Source: Plantago ovata (taxonomy: Eukaryota > Streptophyta > Magnoliopsida > Lamiales > Plantaginaceae). From it: a DNA stretch of 64,000 nt. Below are positions 1 to 11,410 of the stretch, piece after piece. The number at the start of each line of letters is the position of its first letter. Position 1 is the stretch's first letter. Made by a program: the position numbers and the translations under genes. The stretch covers positions 28,555,313 through 28,619,312 of the forward strand of contig CM051457.1 in assembly GCA_028274465.1 (NCBI GenBank), written 5' to 3'. Under the pieces are notes generated by a model. The model was given only the letters and a program-made list of their open reading frames with translations, had not been told where the DNA came from and did not search any database.

Positions 1-585
1 GTGGTGAATGTCCCCGAAGTAGATTTCCCACTTTACGCTAGACGTTCTACCCCAGTTGTGCTAGGAAGGTGGTTGTGTCCGTTTATATTTGTTAGAGAAG
101 AGAAACGCGGGTTCAAGAGCCAAATGCGCAAGTCTTTAGTCTATGAAGTTAGTTTGAAGCAATGGTGGGAGCGAATCTATTCGTGTGTAAATGAAAGCAA
201 CGAGGGAACTGTGGTTGTTGTGAATAAGAGAGTGAAGAAGTTGGTTTGTCTAGTGAACGGCATGGAAGCAGAGAAAGACGAAAGTGTGGATGCGAGTGGG
301 TACGTGTGGTTTCGGGTTAACGAATCGTTTCGGAAGAGAGTGAATGTGGGGTTGAGTAGTGTGGTTTATGAGAAAATGAGATGGGTGCAAGAGACAAGAG
401 GGTGGTTTGATGGCGAAAGGGAAGTTATGGTCTCTGGAAGTAAGGTGGTTGAGAATGGTAATAGGTGGACAAGGTTTGGTTGCTATGTGTTGATGGAGAG
501 TTTTATGTGGAGAAGAATGGATGGGAGTTTGATGGTTAATTTTGTGTTCAAGAATACGAATAGGATTGAATGCAAATGGGAGTGA
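1..585 (+). CDS. DUF1262 family protein, 3' end (gene starts before the window)
   Basis: An open frame runs in from the left edge and stops with TGA at 583-585, giving about 194 C-terminal residues. No start is visible; the frame merely opens with GTG codons, so this is a partial gene. The text matches my memory of plant DUF1262 proteins: a 'VLGRWLCPFIFV' block near residue 20, a 'YEVSLKQWWERIYSC' block near residue 48, 'GCYVLMESFMWRRMDGSL' near residue 160, and an end in '-CKWE'. The function of the family is unknown. The fragment has no frame break and no membrane segment. The family call is from recognition; a profile search would settle it. Confidence 0.8.
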   Translation: MVNVPEVDFPLYARRSTPVVLGRWLCPFIFVREEKRGFKSQMRKSLVYEVSLKQWWERIYSCVNESNEGTVVVVNKRVKKLVCLVNGMEAEKDESVDASGYVWFRVNESFRKRVNVGLSSVVYEKMRWVQETRGWFDGEREVMVSGSKVVENGNRWTRFGCYVLMESFMWRRMDGSLMVNFVFKNTNRIECKWE

Positions 586-1689
586 GATTGGGAAAGCAAA
601 ATGATCCTATTCTGTAATATGCATACTTTGCATTTTGCAAGACTATATATCATCTTTATTTGTATGTTGGGTAGATTATGATCAATAATTGGACTCAATC
701 TATCATTCTATTGTCTAATCCAAAACTGTGTTTGGTGCATTGTAGTACTATGCTGTAACTTGTAAATGTTCGTTGTTGTGAGACTTATCAAGATTGTGAT
801 CCAAAATACTTTGAGCTTATCAAAAGAGGAGTATGTCAGTATGTCACTATATATTTGCCACATATAGCAAATGCAGAAATAACAATGTCTATAAATAGAT
901 GTATTGGGGTTTATCATTTGTTAAGTGTATCATAATTTATGTGTAGTATCATATTTATTACGTATGTAGTGAAATCAAAGTATCATATCCCTTAACATGT
1001 GAAATGATGTACTCCTGTGGTACATTGAATATTCTAAGTAGATTTATTCTAATTTAGATGAGTCTTCTTGGAGAAAACCAAATAATAAAACCATTCAAGA
1101 TTGAATGTGGTTCGCAGTGAACCATCATATTGCACCACATGTAATTATAAGCCCCAATTTGGGTTATAGAATAGAATCACCAAATCAAACCAACCTGGCT
1201 GAATATTTCACTTTGGTTCTCTGAACCAAAGGTTGTAATCCCTCCCTCGTAGCAATGTTTTTCATATTCATTATAGTGAACAAAAATAATATTCATGTAT
1301 TTTTTAAATACAAAATGAATAAATAATTGAAATTCATATTATTCAAATGTGTAAAGTACAAGGAATGAACAGTAAAATGATACTAGTGAGTTGGTGAATT
1401 GTTCAGTGAAGTGGGGTGTGGAGTGTCTAATTTTTTAAAATTAAAAAGAGAAATTTTTATTTGGATTACATAGAAATATGATTAGTGTTCCTTGGTCCCA
1501 CACAAGGGCTCTCCACCTATGCAATTTGTTGCCACCATAATAAAAATTTATGAAAATTTGTCATAATAAATTTCATAAACGTGTATCCATTGACTTGTGC
1601 ACAAATCACAATCCTTAGTCTCAATCTCAATTCGTTTCATTCACTGTTGTTACATCTGCTGATTTTTCTCTGCAACTGTTAGCACCAAA
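586..1689. other. Intergenic: DUF1262 3' flank and tryptophan synthase 5' flank
   Basis: I see no gene here. The first few hundred bases after the DUF1262 stop are T-rich and look like 3' UTR. Bases from about 1600 to 1689 are a pyrimidine-rich leader just before the ATG of the tryptophan synthase gene. No clear TATA box or repeat boundary was found. Confidence 0.5.
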
Positions 1690-4209
1690 ATGGCGCAGTC
1701 TATTTTCCTTTCCTCTTCTGTCAAATCCCATTTGTCCTTTACAGGTACTATTTGCTTACTAGCTACCTGCTGTTTATATTAGTTTCCGTTATTCCAGTAT
1801 TACTGCAGCTTCTGTAAATGAATTGAAGTTTTGTTTCATTTCAAGTTATGTTTGCTATTGTAAAGTCAAATTGGGACTTTTTTGCCTACTTTTGGACTGT
1901 TCTAGACTTTCAGGAGACTCAATGCAGGGTGTTTTAATTAGTCTCTATTGAATTTGTGAATGCTCTGTTAAGATAGTTCAGAATCCCAGATTATAAGTTA
2001 AAATCTAGGTTGTAGGATATTTTTGCAACAATAAGTTTTTAAACATTTCGGAAATAGAATTGCAAAATCTTGATTCTTGTTCTTGACTAGTATAGTGTAT
2101 GTTAGAAAACCAAGATGCCATTTTTATCCATCATTCATCAGCTATCTGCATTCTGTAACTCTATTTTAATGTGTCAGGGGATGAGCAATGGCTTGGTTGT
2201 GTTGCTCCAAAGAAACCACCATGCCAATTGAGACTTTCACCTGTTTCAACAAGGTCCAGAACTATTGTTGCTTCGAATTCTAGGGCGATCGAAATTCCTC
2301 ACAGGTGGTATAACTTGATAGCAGATCTTCAAGTGAAACCACCCCCTTATCTACACCCCAAGACCTTAGAACCCGTGAAACCGGAGGACTTATCGCCTTT
2401 GTTTGCTGATGAGTTGATTAGGCAAGAGGCTACTGATGAGAGGTTCATTGATATCCCTGAAGAGGTTTTGGATGTTTATCGGCTTTGGCGGCCAACCCCA
2501 TTGATCAGGTTAATTCTGCAACATTTTTACTCTATTAGTAGTGAATATGTGGCCTAATAGGAACTGTATGCCTTACTAGCTAGTAGTGAACAAGTAACCG
2601 AAGAAGAACTGTTCTAAGTACATAAGTGTCTGTTTGCAATAGCTTTTCCGAAACTGATTAATTCTACAAACAAGTGTTCGCGGAAACAGCTTTTGATTTT
2701 AATCAGCTCGTTCTAATAATCAGATGCATTCGCAAACTGCAACCAGTAACAAGTGCTTTATAACAGTATCTACTATGTTCAGTTATTGGTTATGGTTAAC
2801 TGATGATAGCGAAAAAACTTATGCATTTGGTTTATATCCAGAGCCAAGAGGCTTGAAAAACTGCTTGATACGCCTGCTAGAATATATTACAAGTACGAAG
2901 GTGGTAGCCCAGCTGGTTCGCATAAACCCAACACTGCTGTACCTCAGGTGTGGTACAATGCGCAGCAAGGCGTCAAGAACATAGTTACAGAAACTGGTGC
3001 TGGACAATGGGGAAGTGCTCTTGCTTTTTCCTGTAGCTTATTCGACCTGGACTGCGAAGTAATTATTACCTCAACATAGTTTGTGAGTATGTGTTACCAA
3101 AATTTACACTTGACAGGGCATGATTTTTGTTTTGTATTTGACTATAGGTCTGGCAAGTCCGTGCATCATACGATCACAAACCATATCGAAAATTAATGAT
3201 GGAAACTTGGGGTGCTAAGGTACACCCTTCACCTTCTAACCTCACTGAAGCTGGACGAAGAATACTTGAAAGTGATCCGACAAGCCCCGGAAGTCTAGGA
3301 ATAGCTATTTCTGAGGCTGTGGAAATTGCAGCTAAAAATTCTGACACAAAGTACTGTCTAGGGAGTGTTCTTAACCATGTTCTATTGCACCAAACTGTTA
3401 TAGGAGAAGAGTGTATAAAACAGATGGAAAGCATTGGGGAAACTCCGGATATGATAATCGGTTGTACTGGCGGGGGGTCCAATTTTGCAGGACTAGCTTT
3501 CCCATTTATTCGCGAAAAGCTGGATGGAAAGATGAATCCAGTCATTCGAGCAGTGGAACCATCAGCATGCCCTTCGTTGACAAAAGGCGTGTATACTTAT
3601 GATTTTGGTGATACGGCTGGCATGACTCCTTTGATGAAGATGCATACGCTTGGGCACGATTTTATACCTGATCCTATTCATGCTGGTCAGCTCTTATTAA
3701 CTCGCAAACTATTACTACTGGTTTTACATTTATCTCTACGTACTCATGTTGTTAATCGATTTCCAGGAGGTTTGCGGTACCATGGCATGGCTCCGTTGAT
3801 TTCACACATCTATGAATTAGGCATGGCAGAAGCATTATCAATCCCTCAGACCGAATGCTTTGAAGGCAAGTTTTTCATTTTCGACACTTCAGTTACACGA
3901 AATTGTGTTGCTTTTCGAGATCTTAACATCTTATGTTCGTTCTTTGTAGGTGCGATAAAATTTGCCAGGACAGAAGGGCTGATACCAGCACCAGAACCAA
4001 CTCATGCTATAGCTGCTACTATAAGAGAAGCTCTTCACTGCAGAGAAACAGGAGAGTCGAAAGTGATACTCATGGCAATGTGCGGACATGGTCACTTCGA
4101 TTTGCCTGCGTATGAGAAGTATCTGCAGGGATCGCTTGTCGATTTGGCATTTTCGGAGGAGAAGATCAGAGAATCATTAGCCAATATTCCCCGGTCAGCT
4201 CACAAGTGA
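1690..4209 (+). CDS. TSBtype2: Tryptophan synthase beta chain, type 2 (TrpB2), plastid-targeted
   Basis: Predicted to join indole and serine into tryptophan using PLP. Exons: 1690-1744, 2178-2508, 2842-3058, 3148-3685, 3767-3865, 3950-4209. They total exactly 1500 nt, 499 aa, close to plant TrpB2. The Ser-rich N-terminus looks like a plastid transit peptide. '[13 protein letters not shown]' precedes the PLP lysine, Lys157 in 'GSHKPNTA'. The phosphate loop is 'GGGSNFAG' (309-316). '[14 protein letters not shown]' and the C-terminal '[15 protein letters not shown]' are TrpB2 features. The last two introns (81 and 84 nt) are multiples of three without stops, so the frame stays open through them. 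The fifth intron begins GC (AAG|GCAAGT) and is the only choice that keeps the conserved EGAIKF junction. Type 2 enzymes are thought to act apart from the alpha subunit. The start is the only ATG giving a leader in phase. Confidence 0.93.
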
Positions 4210-4409
4210 ATATATGTTTGTTTAGGTAAAAAGAAAACCAAGTAATCATGATATCATAGTATGTGCATGCCTTTGTCCCACCAGTGCTTTCAAATGATCT
4301 GAATAAATTGTTTCTGAAATCTTTTGAGCATGCAAGATTACAAGCAAGAACTGATAGAAATTATTACTCAATATGCTAAGCATTGACATTGTTCTGGTAC
4401 GGAATATAT

Positions 4410-4500
4410 CTGACCTTATAACTTCAATTTTGCCTATATCACCTTATGACTTCGTCGGGGTTCGAACCTCAAATTTCTCTTGTGCCACTGCAACACTCCA
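4410..4500 (-). repeat. tRNA-derived SINE remnant
   Basis: On the minus strand this reads as a pol III B-box-like GGTTCGAACCCC, followed by the 'ATAAGGTG' trailer also seen in the copies at 8.85 kb and 55.0 kb. The ends are not resolved. Confidence 0.5.
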
Positions 4501-4577
4501 ATTTGGCCAAGCCAAACCGAGTCATATTCGACCCAATTGATAATCCTATACGCTTGCTTGATTGGTCTAATTGGTTA

Positions 4578-4715
4578 AGCATGATTCGTATTTTTTTTTA
4601 AATGGCTAAATTTTTTACTTCAATAATAAGAAATGCTAGGTTAAATAACAAACCAAAAGCGAAAAAAGAGCATCAACACCAAATACATGGTGGAGCAACT
4701 CGAGCATGATTCGTA
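4578..4715 (-). mobile_element. Short 5'-truncated LINE tail with 13-bp target duplication
   Basis: AGCATGATTCGTA occurs at 4578-4590 and again at 4703-4715. The 112 bp between them open with a T-run on the plus strand, which is the poly(A) tail of a minus-strand insert. This is the mark of target-primed reverse transcription. The insert carries a 'gagcatcaacaccaaat' stretch like other LINE tails in the window (near 14.3 and 32.1 kb). Only the extreme 3' end is present. Confidence 0.7.
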
Positions 4716-5545
4716 ATGGTTTGGCTTTGATCCTAACATGAGGCTCAGATGAGCACAACTGCACAACCTTACATTTTTTGGAATTTTAATATGTAATTAA
4801 AAGAATATTACTCCTCTGTTTTAACCGATGGAGCCACTATAGGCGTTATCCAGTACCTTGTTGCATGTGGTTTCTAATTTCTAACAGACGTGGTACATAC
4901 ATTGATACATATATATGCTTACGTAGTTACGTGAACCATATTTTTAGACAAAATACAAATCGATCATGGATATAAAGTGTGATTTAATGTCTTGGTAGGC
5001 ATACATTTTGACCCTCTATGGCCTATGCCCACGTAAAAAGTAGCTTAGATTGTTTGTATTTATGCAGAGATTAGCTGTTCTAATTGTTCACGCCTATTAG
5101 AGTTTGTCTTTTTACGGTTGTTTTAATCCGCATCAAACCTCAACCACTACCCTACTAAAGATCTCATCATGTTTTGCTTTTCAATTATGCCGTACGTATG
5201 TTCTTTATGTTTATGAACCGGTCTGGTTTAACCTTAACCCTGACCTAGAGTGACAATCTCATCAGATTAAAGTTAATTAACTCGTTAGTAATTCGGTTAC
5301 ATCATTAAAAAGTTATCATTAACAATCTTAAATTGCTAGTATACATTATATGTCACGTTTTAACTAGCTAGTTTGATCAGTTGATCAGTTAAACCATTAC
5401 TCGAAAAAACGACTCTGTCAACTCACAATCAAGATTTGAAAACGTTATTTAATTCACTTATGTACTATTCAACGTCATATATCGTTACTTCCTAAATGCG
5501 CATATGTACAAGGCTATATAATGTTATGAGACGAAGCAAGTCAGC

Positions 5546-5684
5546 AACTATAAAGCAAGTCAATTGGTTAGACTGAGGTGTCATGACACTAGAGGTCATA
5601 GGTTCAATTCTCGCCAAGTGCAAGCTTATTTATAAGTTTATTACTAGCTTTGTAATGGTACGATTATTAAAAAAACTATAAAGC
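5546..5684 (+). mobile_element. tRNA-derived SINE with 11-bp target duplication
   Basis: AACTATAAAGC is found at 5546-5556 and 5674-5684. The 117 bp between hold an A-box-like 'TTGGTTAGACTGAGG', a B-box-like 'GGTTCAATTCTC', and an A-run at the 3' end. Together these mark a pol III-type SINE on the plus strand. Confidence 0.78.
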
Positions 5685-6755
5685 TTATATTATGAGAAAG
5701 TGTTAAGTTAGGTCCTACATATATTAGAGAAAAAGTAATTAAAGACAAGAGGTTAGAGTTAAATTGTGTAAGACATTTATTAAAGATATAGTGTATGGTT
5801 TAGCATCTACTAGTATATAAGAGAGAGCTTAATTTGAGTCGTCTTTTTCAGTAGTCATCCATCCATTTTGATTTTTGGGGCAGATCGTTAAGGTACGTGT
5901 GGTGCATGGAGCTAAACCTTTAATAGCTCTTGGAATTTTCTGCTCAAATGCATGCATATATGGTCCATGGTGTGAATTATTGCCCAACTCCAAACTACAA
6001 TTGACGTAGCTACAGTTGTTGCTTTCAATGTGCAGTACTTCAGTCCCAATTGCGTAACTATATATAATACGATCGAAAGAATATTGAGAAATTTCTTGTG
6101 GTTTGTATTTCGGGTACTATTGACAAATTATTATAGTTCACAATTTTTCTGTCTCATTTAAGAATTCTATTCTGTTTGCTTCTCTTCTAACTTGATTTTT
6201 TTTGGTTTCAAGTTCCTTTTGACTTTTGTACGTCTACGATCTTTTTCTCAATTTCCACAAGACCACAAACATATATTGTTTTCTTAGACTAATCCTGCCC
6301 GAGTATGGAGTACTTTTAATTAAGGTGGTATATATGTACAGTACTTAAGTCTCCACCATGTATTTTAGATTTACGAGACTCAATCGACTTGAGCATTGTG
6401 TTTAAGCGTACTCAATTCGATCATCTTGCCATCACTTCAGTTTACAATTGTTGGCTATGTTCGTAAATATATACTGTATATATGTAATTATTATAATTCA
6501 CAATGCCTGATTTTTTACTTTTTTTGTACCAACTCCATCTAATTCCCGTGAGTCACATGTCATTTGGATGTATTAATGCATGTGTGGTGTTTCGAGATCG
6601 ATCAGCATGCTTTTCACCAAAGCTTGCACATGGCATGGATTGTAATATTTCAATTTTATCCATTTCTTTAATTAAGAGAATATAAAAATAAAAAAAAAAG
6701 ATTGAGGAAAAAAAAAGTAACCATCTAATTAGAAAACACACCACATCCCTCATGT

Positions 6756-7354
6756 CAGTTTGTTAGGATCTCGGATTCCAAGAATAGAAAGAGATGGAAA
6801 AAGTGCAAGAAAAGAATAACTCTAGCACGATCACGTACTACTAGACAAGTAAACTACTAAAGAGTAATCTACCTACGAAAGCAACAACTAAAGAGTTAAT
6901 TATCTCGAAATACGCTAACGAGCGAGAAAGTTAAGGAGCTCCAGAGTTATGACTCTAATTTAATGTTCAACTATGAAAAATAATGAAAGAAGTACAATGC
7001 TTAAATAGTAAAGATACGACTTGTTGGTCAAGTTCCTACCAAAGATAAAGTAGAAACAAATAAGATTCTGGTAAATCTGTTCTAGAATCCTTTTCCTAAC
7101 CTTTTTATTAACCAATAACTGACTCTAGTGAGTAATTAAATAAAAAGAAACATAAACGGCTAAAATATACTCCTAGCAAGTAATTAAATAAAAAGGAACA
7201 TAACTAAACAAAACTGCTAAAATATACTCCTAGAAGATAAATAAACAAAACAAAACTGCTAAAATATACTCCTAGCCGCCGTCACCGATTCGGATCCGTA
7301 CCCGGGCTCTAAGTCGTGGGCTTGGGCCTTGGTTCTCGAGTTCCTATCACAGTT
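6756..7354. mobile_element. Solo LTR with 5-bp target duplication
   Basis: A 589-bp block (6761-7349) begins TGTTAGGATC and ends CCTATCA. It is flanked on both sides by CAGTT (6756-6760 and 7350-7354). The TG...CA ends, the 5-bp duplication and the lack of any internal region fit a solo LTR left by recombination. The minus strand has a TATTTAAG-like box, so that is the likelier orientation. Three copies of an 'AAAATATACTCCTAG' unit lie near one end (7160-7275). The superfamily cannot be told from an LTR alone. Confidence 0.75.
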
Positions 7355-7779
7355 ACTCTTATGTGTTATGTGTAGAAATGGAATACCGATCCGATTCATC
7401 ATGCTTTCTGTCCTTTACTCAAATATATCCATCAGGATCATCACATATGTGGAGGATTTTTTTATTTTTTTTTATTATTTATTTACGTGATAGACATGGA
7501 TATATATATATATATATATATACAAATATTACTCGTAAATCTAGCACAAACGTAGTAATAGTTAACATTGGAAGTTAAATGTTGAAATATAACTAAAGAG
7601 GAGGAACCAGTTTCTTTTTCTATTTTGAGCCACCAATTCCAATTACATGAGTCTACACATGTATGATGCTAATTATCCCTTTGGCCTCTTGAAGTAAATT
7701 CACCAAACTAGAAAAACTTCAAACACACACATAATTAAGACTAGTTTAGAAGTGTTACATATAAAAGGCGCGTACGTAA
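7355..7779. other. Spacer holding an (AT)n microsatellite
   Basis: A pure TA run covers 7501-7522. The rest is AT-rich and probably includes the 3' UTR of the small minus-strand gene that ends at 7780. No other gene is seen. Confidence 0.6.
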
Positions 7780-7980
7780 TTAGAAAGCATAGCTTCTAGT
7801 CTTTGGAGAATCTGCAATCCTGAGGGTGTCTTGAATGAGCTTTTGAGCTTTTCGGCTCCGGATTTCGACTCTCATACTGTCACTCTTCTCAATCTTATCG
7901 TACGCTTTCTTCACTTTCATGCTCTTCATCACCTTCGACTTCAAGCTTGTTACCAATCTTTCCAATCCCATCATCATCAT
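7780..7980 (-). CDS. Small conserved basic protein, 66 aa, function unknown
   Basis: The frame starts at a run of four ATG codons and stops with TAA at 7780-7782. The protein is lysine-rich and has a core 'SMRVEIRSRKAQKLIQDTL' followed by '-RIADSP'. I recall this from a family of 60-70 aa plant proteins without assigned function. It has no signal peptide or membrane segment. Directly upstream on the minus strand is a 3' splice site (TTTGCAG|G, exon from 7981). A donor AATTAAG|GTATAT lies at 8082/8083, so a 101-nt intron in the 5' leader is likely. A TATA box lies about 150 bp further up. Any of the first four ATGs could be used. Family recognition is by eye. Confidence 0.7.
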   Translation of the reverse strand: MMMMGLERLVTSLKSKVMKSMKVKKAYDKIEKSDSMRVEIRSRKAQKLIQDTLRIADSPKTRSYAF

Positions 7981-8229
7981 CCTGCAAATAATTTGAAGCT
8001 ATGTTAAGTGAAAAATGACAATATATATAGAGACATGAGATTACAACTTCACAACTCACAAATGATGAGATAACATATATACCTTAATTAAAGATGAGAA
8101 TTTGATGAGAACTAAGTGTAAGTTATGTGTTGTGTTGTGTGGTGTTGGGTGTAGTTTGTTTTGGGCAAGTGAGGGAGAAGATGTGAATGAATCAACCGTA
8201 CTACACATGCATCATTCATTGGCTTACCC

Positions 8230-8237
8230 CTTTATAG
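8230..8237 (-). promoter_or_regulatory. TATA box of the 66-aa protein gene
   Basis: The minus strand reads CTATAAAG about 150 bp upstream of the inferred donor of the leader intron. Position and sequence fit a plant TATA box; there is no functional evidence. Confidence 0.45.
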
Positions 8238-8440
8238 GAAGGAATAATAGAATTAGAAGTGTCCTTGTCCAAAAATCTCAATGGGAGCACTATTTTTCAT
8301 CCCATTCAATATATAATCCCCACCCGACTGTAATACGTTTTTACATATATTTTACGTATTGAATGATGCAACATAAAGGATTGACTAGGACAACAGTATG
8401 ATAAATGTTAGAAATAAATCTAGAACTCCACCTTATCAAA

Positions 8441-8706
8441 TACTTTTTTCGTTCTCTCAAAAACTTTCAGTTTTGACTTTTTTTGTCAACAACTTTTAAC
8501 TTTGACTCCCGATTACACTTAAAATATAATGATAAAATATTTAACGAAATTATATTATGAAAATATAGAACCTAAATATTTATAATATAATTTAGTTACA
8601 TATTGTATCATTATAGTTTAAGAAGAGTAATCAGAAGTCAAAGTTGAAAACTGTTAACCGAAAAAAGTCAAAACAGGAAGTTTCTGAAAGAAGAACGGAG
8701 AGAGTA
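8441..8706. mobile_element. Stowaway-type MITE (Tc1/mariner)
   Basis: A 262-bp near-palindrome (8443-8704) with ends related to the Stowaway CTCCCTCCGTT consensus. The left arm reads 'cgttctctcaaaaactttc' and the right arm 'gaaagaagaacggagagag'. TA dinucleotides lie on both sides. No coding capacity. Closely related to the copies at 19.5-20.0 kb. Confidence 0.8.
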
Positions 8707-8828
8707 TATTTTATACACATTACAAATCACTTGAGTTCATGTTTGATTTTAGGCTCCTTTATTTAATGAGTCCAGATGAATTTAGAATCAATGATAATCA
8801 ATTTACCCTACATGCATTAATATTAATA

Positions 8829-9008
8829 ATAAGGTAAATTTGGAGTTATAAGGGTGGTCGAATAGTTAGGGCGCTGGAGTAGCACAGGAGAGGCCCAAGG
8901 TTCGAATCCTAACAGATACATAAGGTGGCAAGAGGATAGTGTAGAAGTATGAGTACTAGAGTAGTAGTTAAATTTTACCGTTTAAAAAATAATGATAAGG
9001 TAAATTTG
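8829..9008 (+). mobile_element. tRNA-derived SINE with 14-bp target duplication
   Basis: ATAAGGTAAATTTG occurs at 8829-8842 and 8995-9008. The 152-bp insert has an A-box-like 'GAATAGTTAGGGCGCTGG', a B-box 'GGTTCGAATCC', an 'ATAAGGTGG' trailer and a 3' end 'CCGTTTAAAAAATAATG'. The same 3' end occurs in the SINE at 17.2 kb. Confidence 0.82.
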
Positions 9009-9439
9009 TTAATTAAATTTTCCACTATAAAGCTTAAATCTCCAGAAAGTTATAAGGGGCATGTATTGGAAAGTCACACATTCACGTCAGCTCCACCATC
9101 CATGAGAATATACTTTTATTTGGTACAAATTATTAAAAATATAACAATAAATCATTTCACAAAGATTTTTGTTTTAGTTTAATCCATCAATGGCTGCAAA
9201 AGGTAATTCCATTGGTTGGAAAAGACACGGAGAAACCTTCAAAATGGAGAAAAGGCAATTTGTACATAAAGCCTTACTACTTACTCACTTTATCGTCAAA
9301 TTAACTTGCATGGCCCGAATTCGATATGTTGAGGACTCTCCATAATCCTCAGATGTTACTCTCATAAGATAACTATATATGTTTGTTATTGTATAATCGA
9401 ATATATCGATTATAACTTGCTTTTTAAGTACTTTTACCA

Positions 9440-10262
9440 TGTCAGACGGTCCAAGATTGACTACGGAGTTCAGTGAACACCTAGGTCAATCTCTACAGAT
9501 ATTCGTCAGAAACCTGCAAATTAGTAAACACAAACACATATAATATATCAAAGATTAAATCACAGGGGAAAGTAAATAGGAACCTGTGTTTGAAACTTTT
9601 CAAGCAGCTTTGTAAGCTTGCTTGATGCCCAGTCAAGACATAAAATCAACTAAGAAAGATCTTGTTCGTACAACGCTGTGAACTCTCAATATCTATCTTA
9701 GTAAAACAACACTTGTCACCTATGAGATGATATAGAATCCTCTTCTATCTACTCTACCTTCAATACTTCAATACATTGTTAGGTATAAGTCTAGAATATA
9801 AACTAGTGTAAAAGACATAACGAACTAAACAATAAAAACTATAAACTCTGTAAACTCAATCGCCTTACTCTCTGTGGCGTCAGTTTCTGTCTGATCGATG
9901 CCTTGCTTATATAGAGGTGGAAAACCTTGATCGACTTCTATCAGGAAACACGTCTTGATGAATCTGGACATGAATTGGTAACAATCTTCTAGTAGGAATC
10001 GACTTCTTCTTCAAAGACTCATTTTCCTTCTATGACTTGATTTCCGTTTTAGAGTCCTTCTTGAACAAGTCTTCTTCCTTCTTTAAGCCTTCTTGTAATT
10101 CGACAATTCTCATGTATAATTCAACTTCCTGCACAAGACAGCAAGTATAGATGTGGAACAGTTATTGTGTTAAAATAGGTAAAACTAAATAAAAGCGGTT
10201 AAGTGCTCTGTTTCCAGAAACCAGGGGTTGAGTGAACCTATAGGTAAACAGATATGTCAACA
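9440..10262 (-). mobile_element. LTR-like block, boundaries uncertain
   Basis: On the minus strand this reads TGTTGACATATC... with a good TATA box (CTCTATATAAGC, about 340 bp in) and ends near ...GTCTGACA. The TG...CA ends and internal TATA suggest an LTR. No matching target duplication was found, so this may be a fragment or a mis-set boundary. No coding region is attached. Confidence 0.35.
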
Positions 10263-10532
10263 CCCTTGAAAAAGTGACACTTACTTACACACTCTTTACA
10301 TGATGTTTAAAATTTCACCCATAAAATTGCTCTTAACCTCATTTCTTAAATATTAAAATCTCCCAACATGCTATGTGATAATGTCAGAACTCCTAAAATC
10401 TTCCTATTTCAAACACAAAAAATAAAAATAATAATTCAATGGGACCACATTTTAATGTCTGCTTTTGGTGGTACGACTTGTAAACCCCATGAATCTCGAC
10501 CTCTTACTAGGAAGATGGACGTACTAGACGAC

Positions 10533-10552
10533 GGGGGGGGGGGGGGGGGGGG
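10533..10552 (+). repeat. Homopolymer G20
   Basis: Twenty consecutive G residues, rare in an AT-rich plant spacer. The true length may differ because such runs slip in replication and sequencing. Confidence 0.8.
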
Positions 10553-10919
10553 CAAGTATTGCTACGGTCAATAACGGATTTTGGCTCTTGTTCCATCGAT
10601 TGTATTGGTTGAGATGATTTGCTTCCGTTGTGCATCTCCTATATATGCACGTGTTATTGTATTGTTAACTTTTTTATTGATTATTGATAAATTTTTAGCC
10701 ATTATAGAAAAAACAAAAAGTGTTGTTTTGCATATCGACTTTGTACGATATATATTCGTCTCATAGTCCATAGACCAGCCAAAAACTACTAGGAGAGACA
10801 TTAGCTCACGATCAAAACCCGGGTTCGAATATATGTGGGACAAATTTCATCCCATATTAAATTAGAATACAATAATCAAATTAGATCCGATTTCTCCCCA
10901 GTGATTAAGCTTGTCAACC

Positions 10920-11410
10920 CACCCGATGTGATCAGTAACTTAGGATCAACCCTTAAAATATCAAGAAGGAAAATATAGAGTGGTATCTGGATGGATGTAT
11001 CTCTACCTTAGTAGACCTCTCAACATCTTTAACTATAAGACTTCGTAACTGAGGAAACATTAGCGACTCCGGATCAATCCTTAATAAACCAAGAAGAAGG
11101 AGCAAACCAGATCTAGCCAATACAATCCATGAACATATATATTGTTGATTGGTATCTAGATGGATGTACAACTGTATCGCCAAAATCTTCATGTCTTCAT
11201 AAATATTCGTTAACTTTCTGCCCTCTTCTACTGCTGTGAAGAATGCTTAACAATAAGACTTTCTAACTGAGGATCAAACATTAGTAACATCATGAAGGAA
11301 CATACCAAATTCAGCCGACACAATCCCCACGATTATGCATGCATAGGGTTGATTGATATTTGGGTGGATATACAACCGTCTCGCCGGTCTTTCCGTCTTA
11401 ATCAAATCAT
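10920..11410. repeat. Diverged tandem units, about 150-190 bp
   Basis: Three loosely alike units each contain a 'ggatcaa(t/c)cctta' type segment and a 'ttggtatctagatggatgta' type segment (near 10980, 11155 and 11355). They look like an old tandem array. Origin unknown. Confidence 0.45.

Larger units (their letters stand above)
4210..6755. other. Intergenic, AT-rich, no gene seen
   Basis: Apart from the SINE and LINE tails listed separately, this stretch has no convincing coding sequence. The open frames near 6.5-6.75 kb on both strands are short, overlap each other and match nothing I know. Confidence 0.5.
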
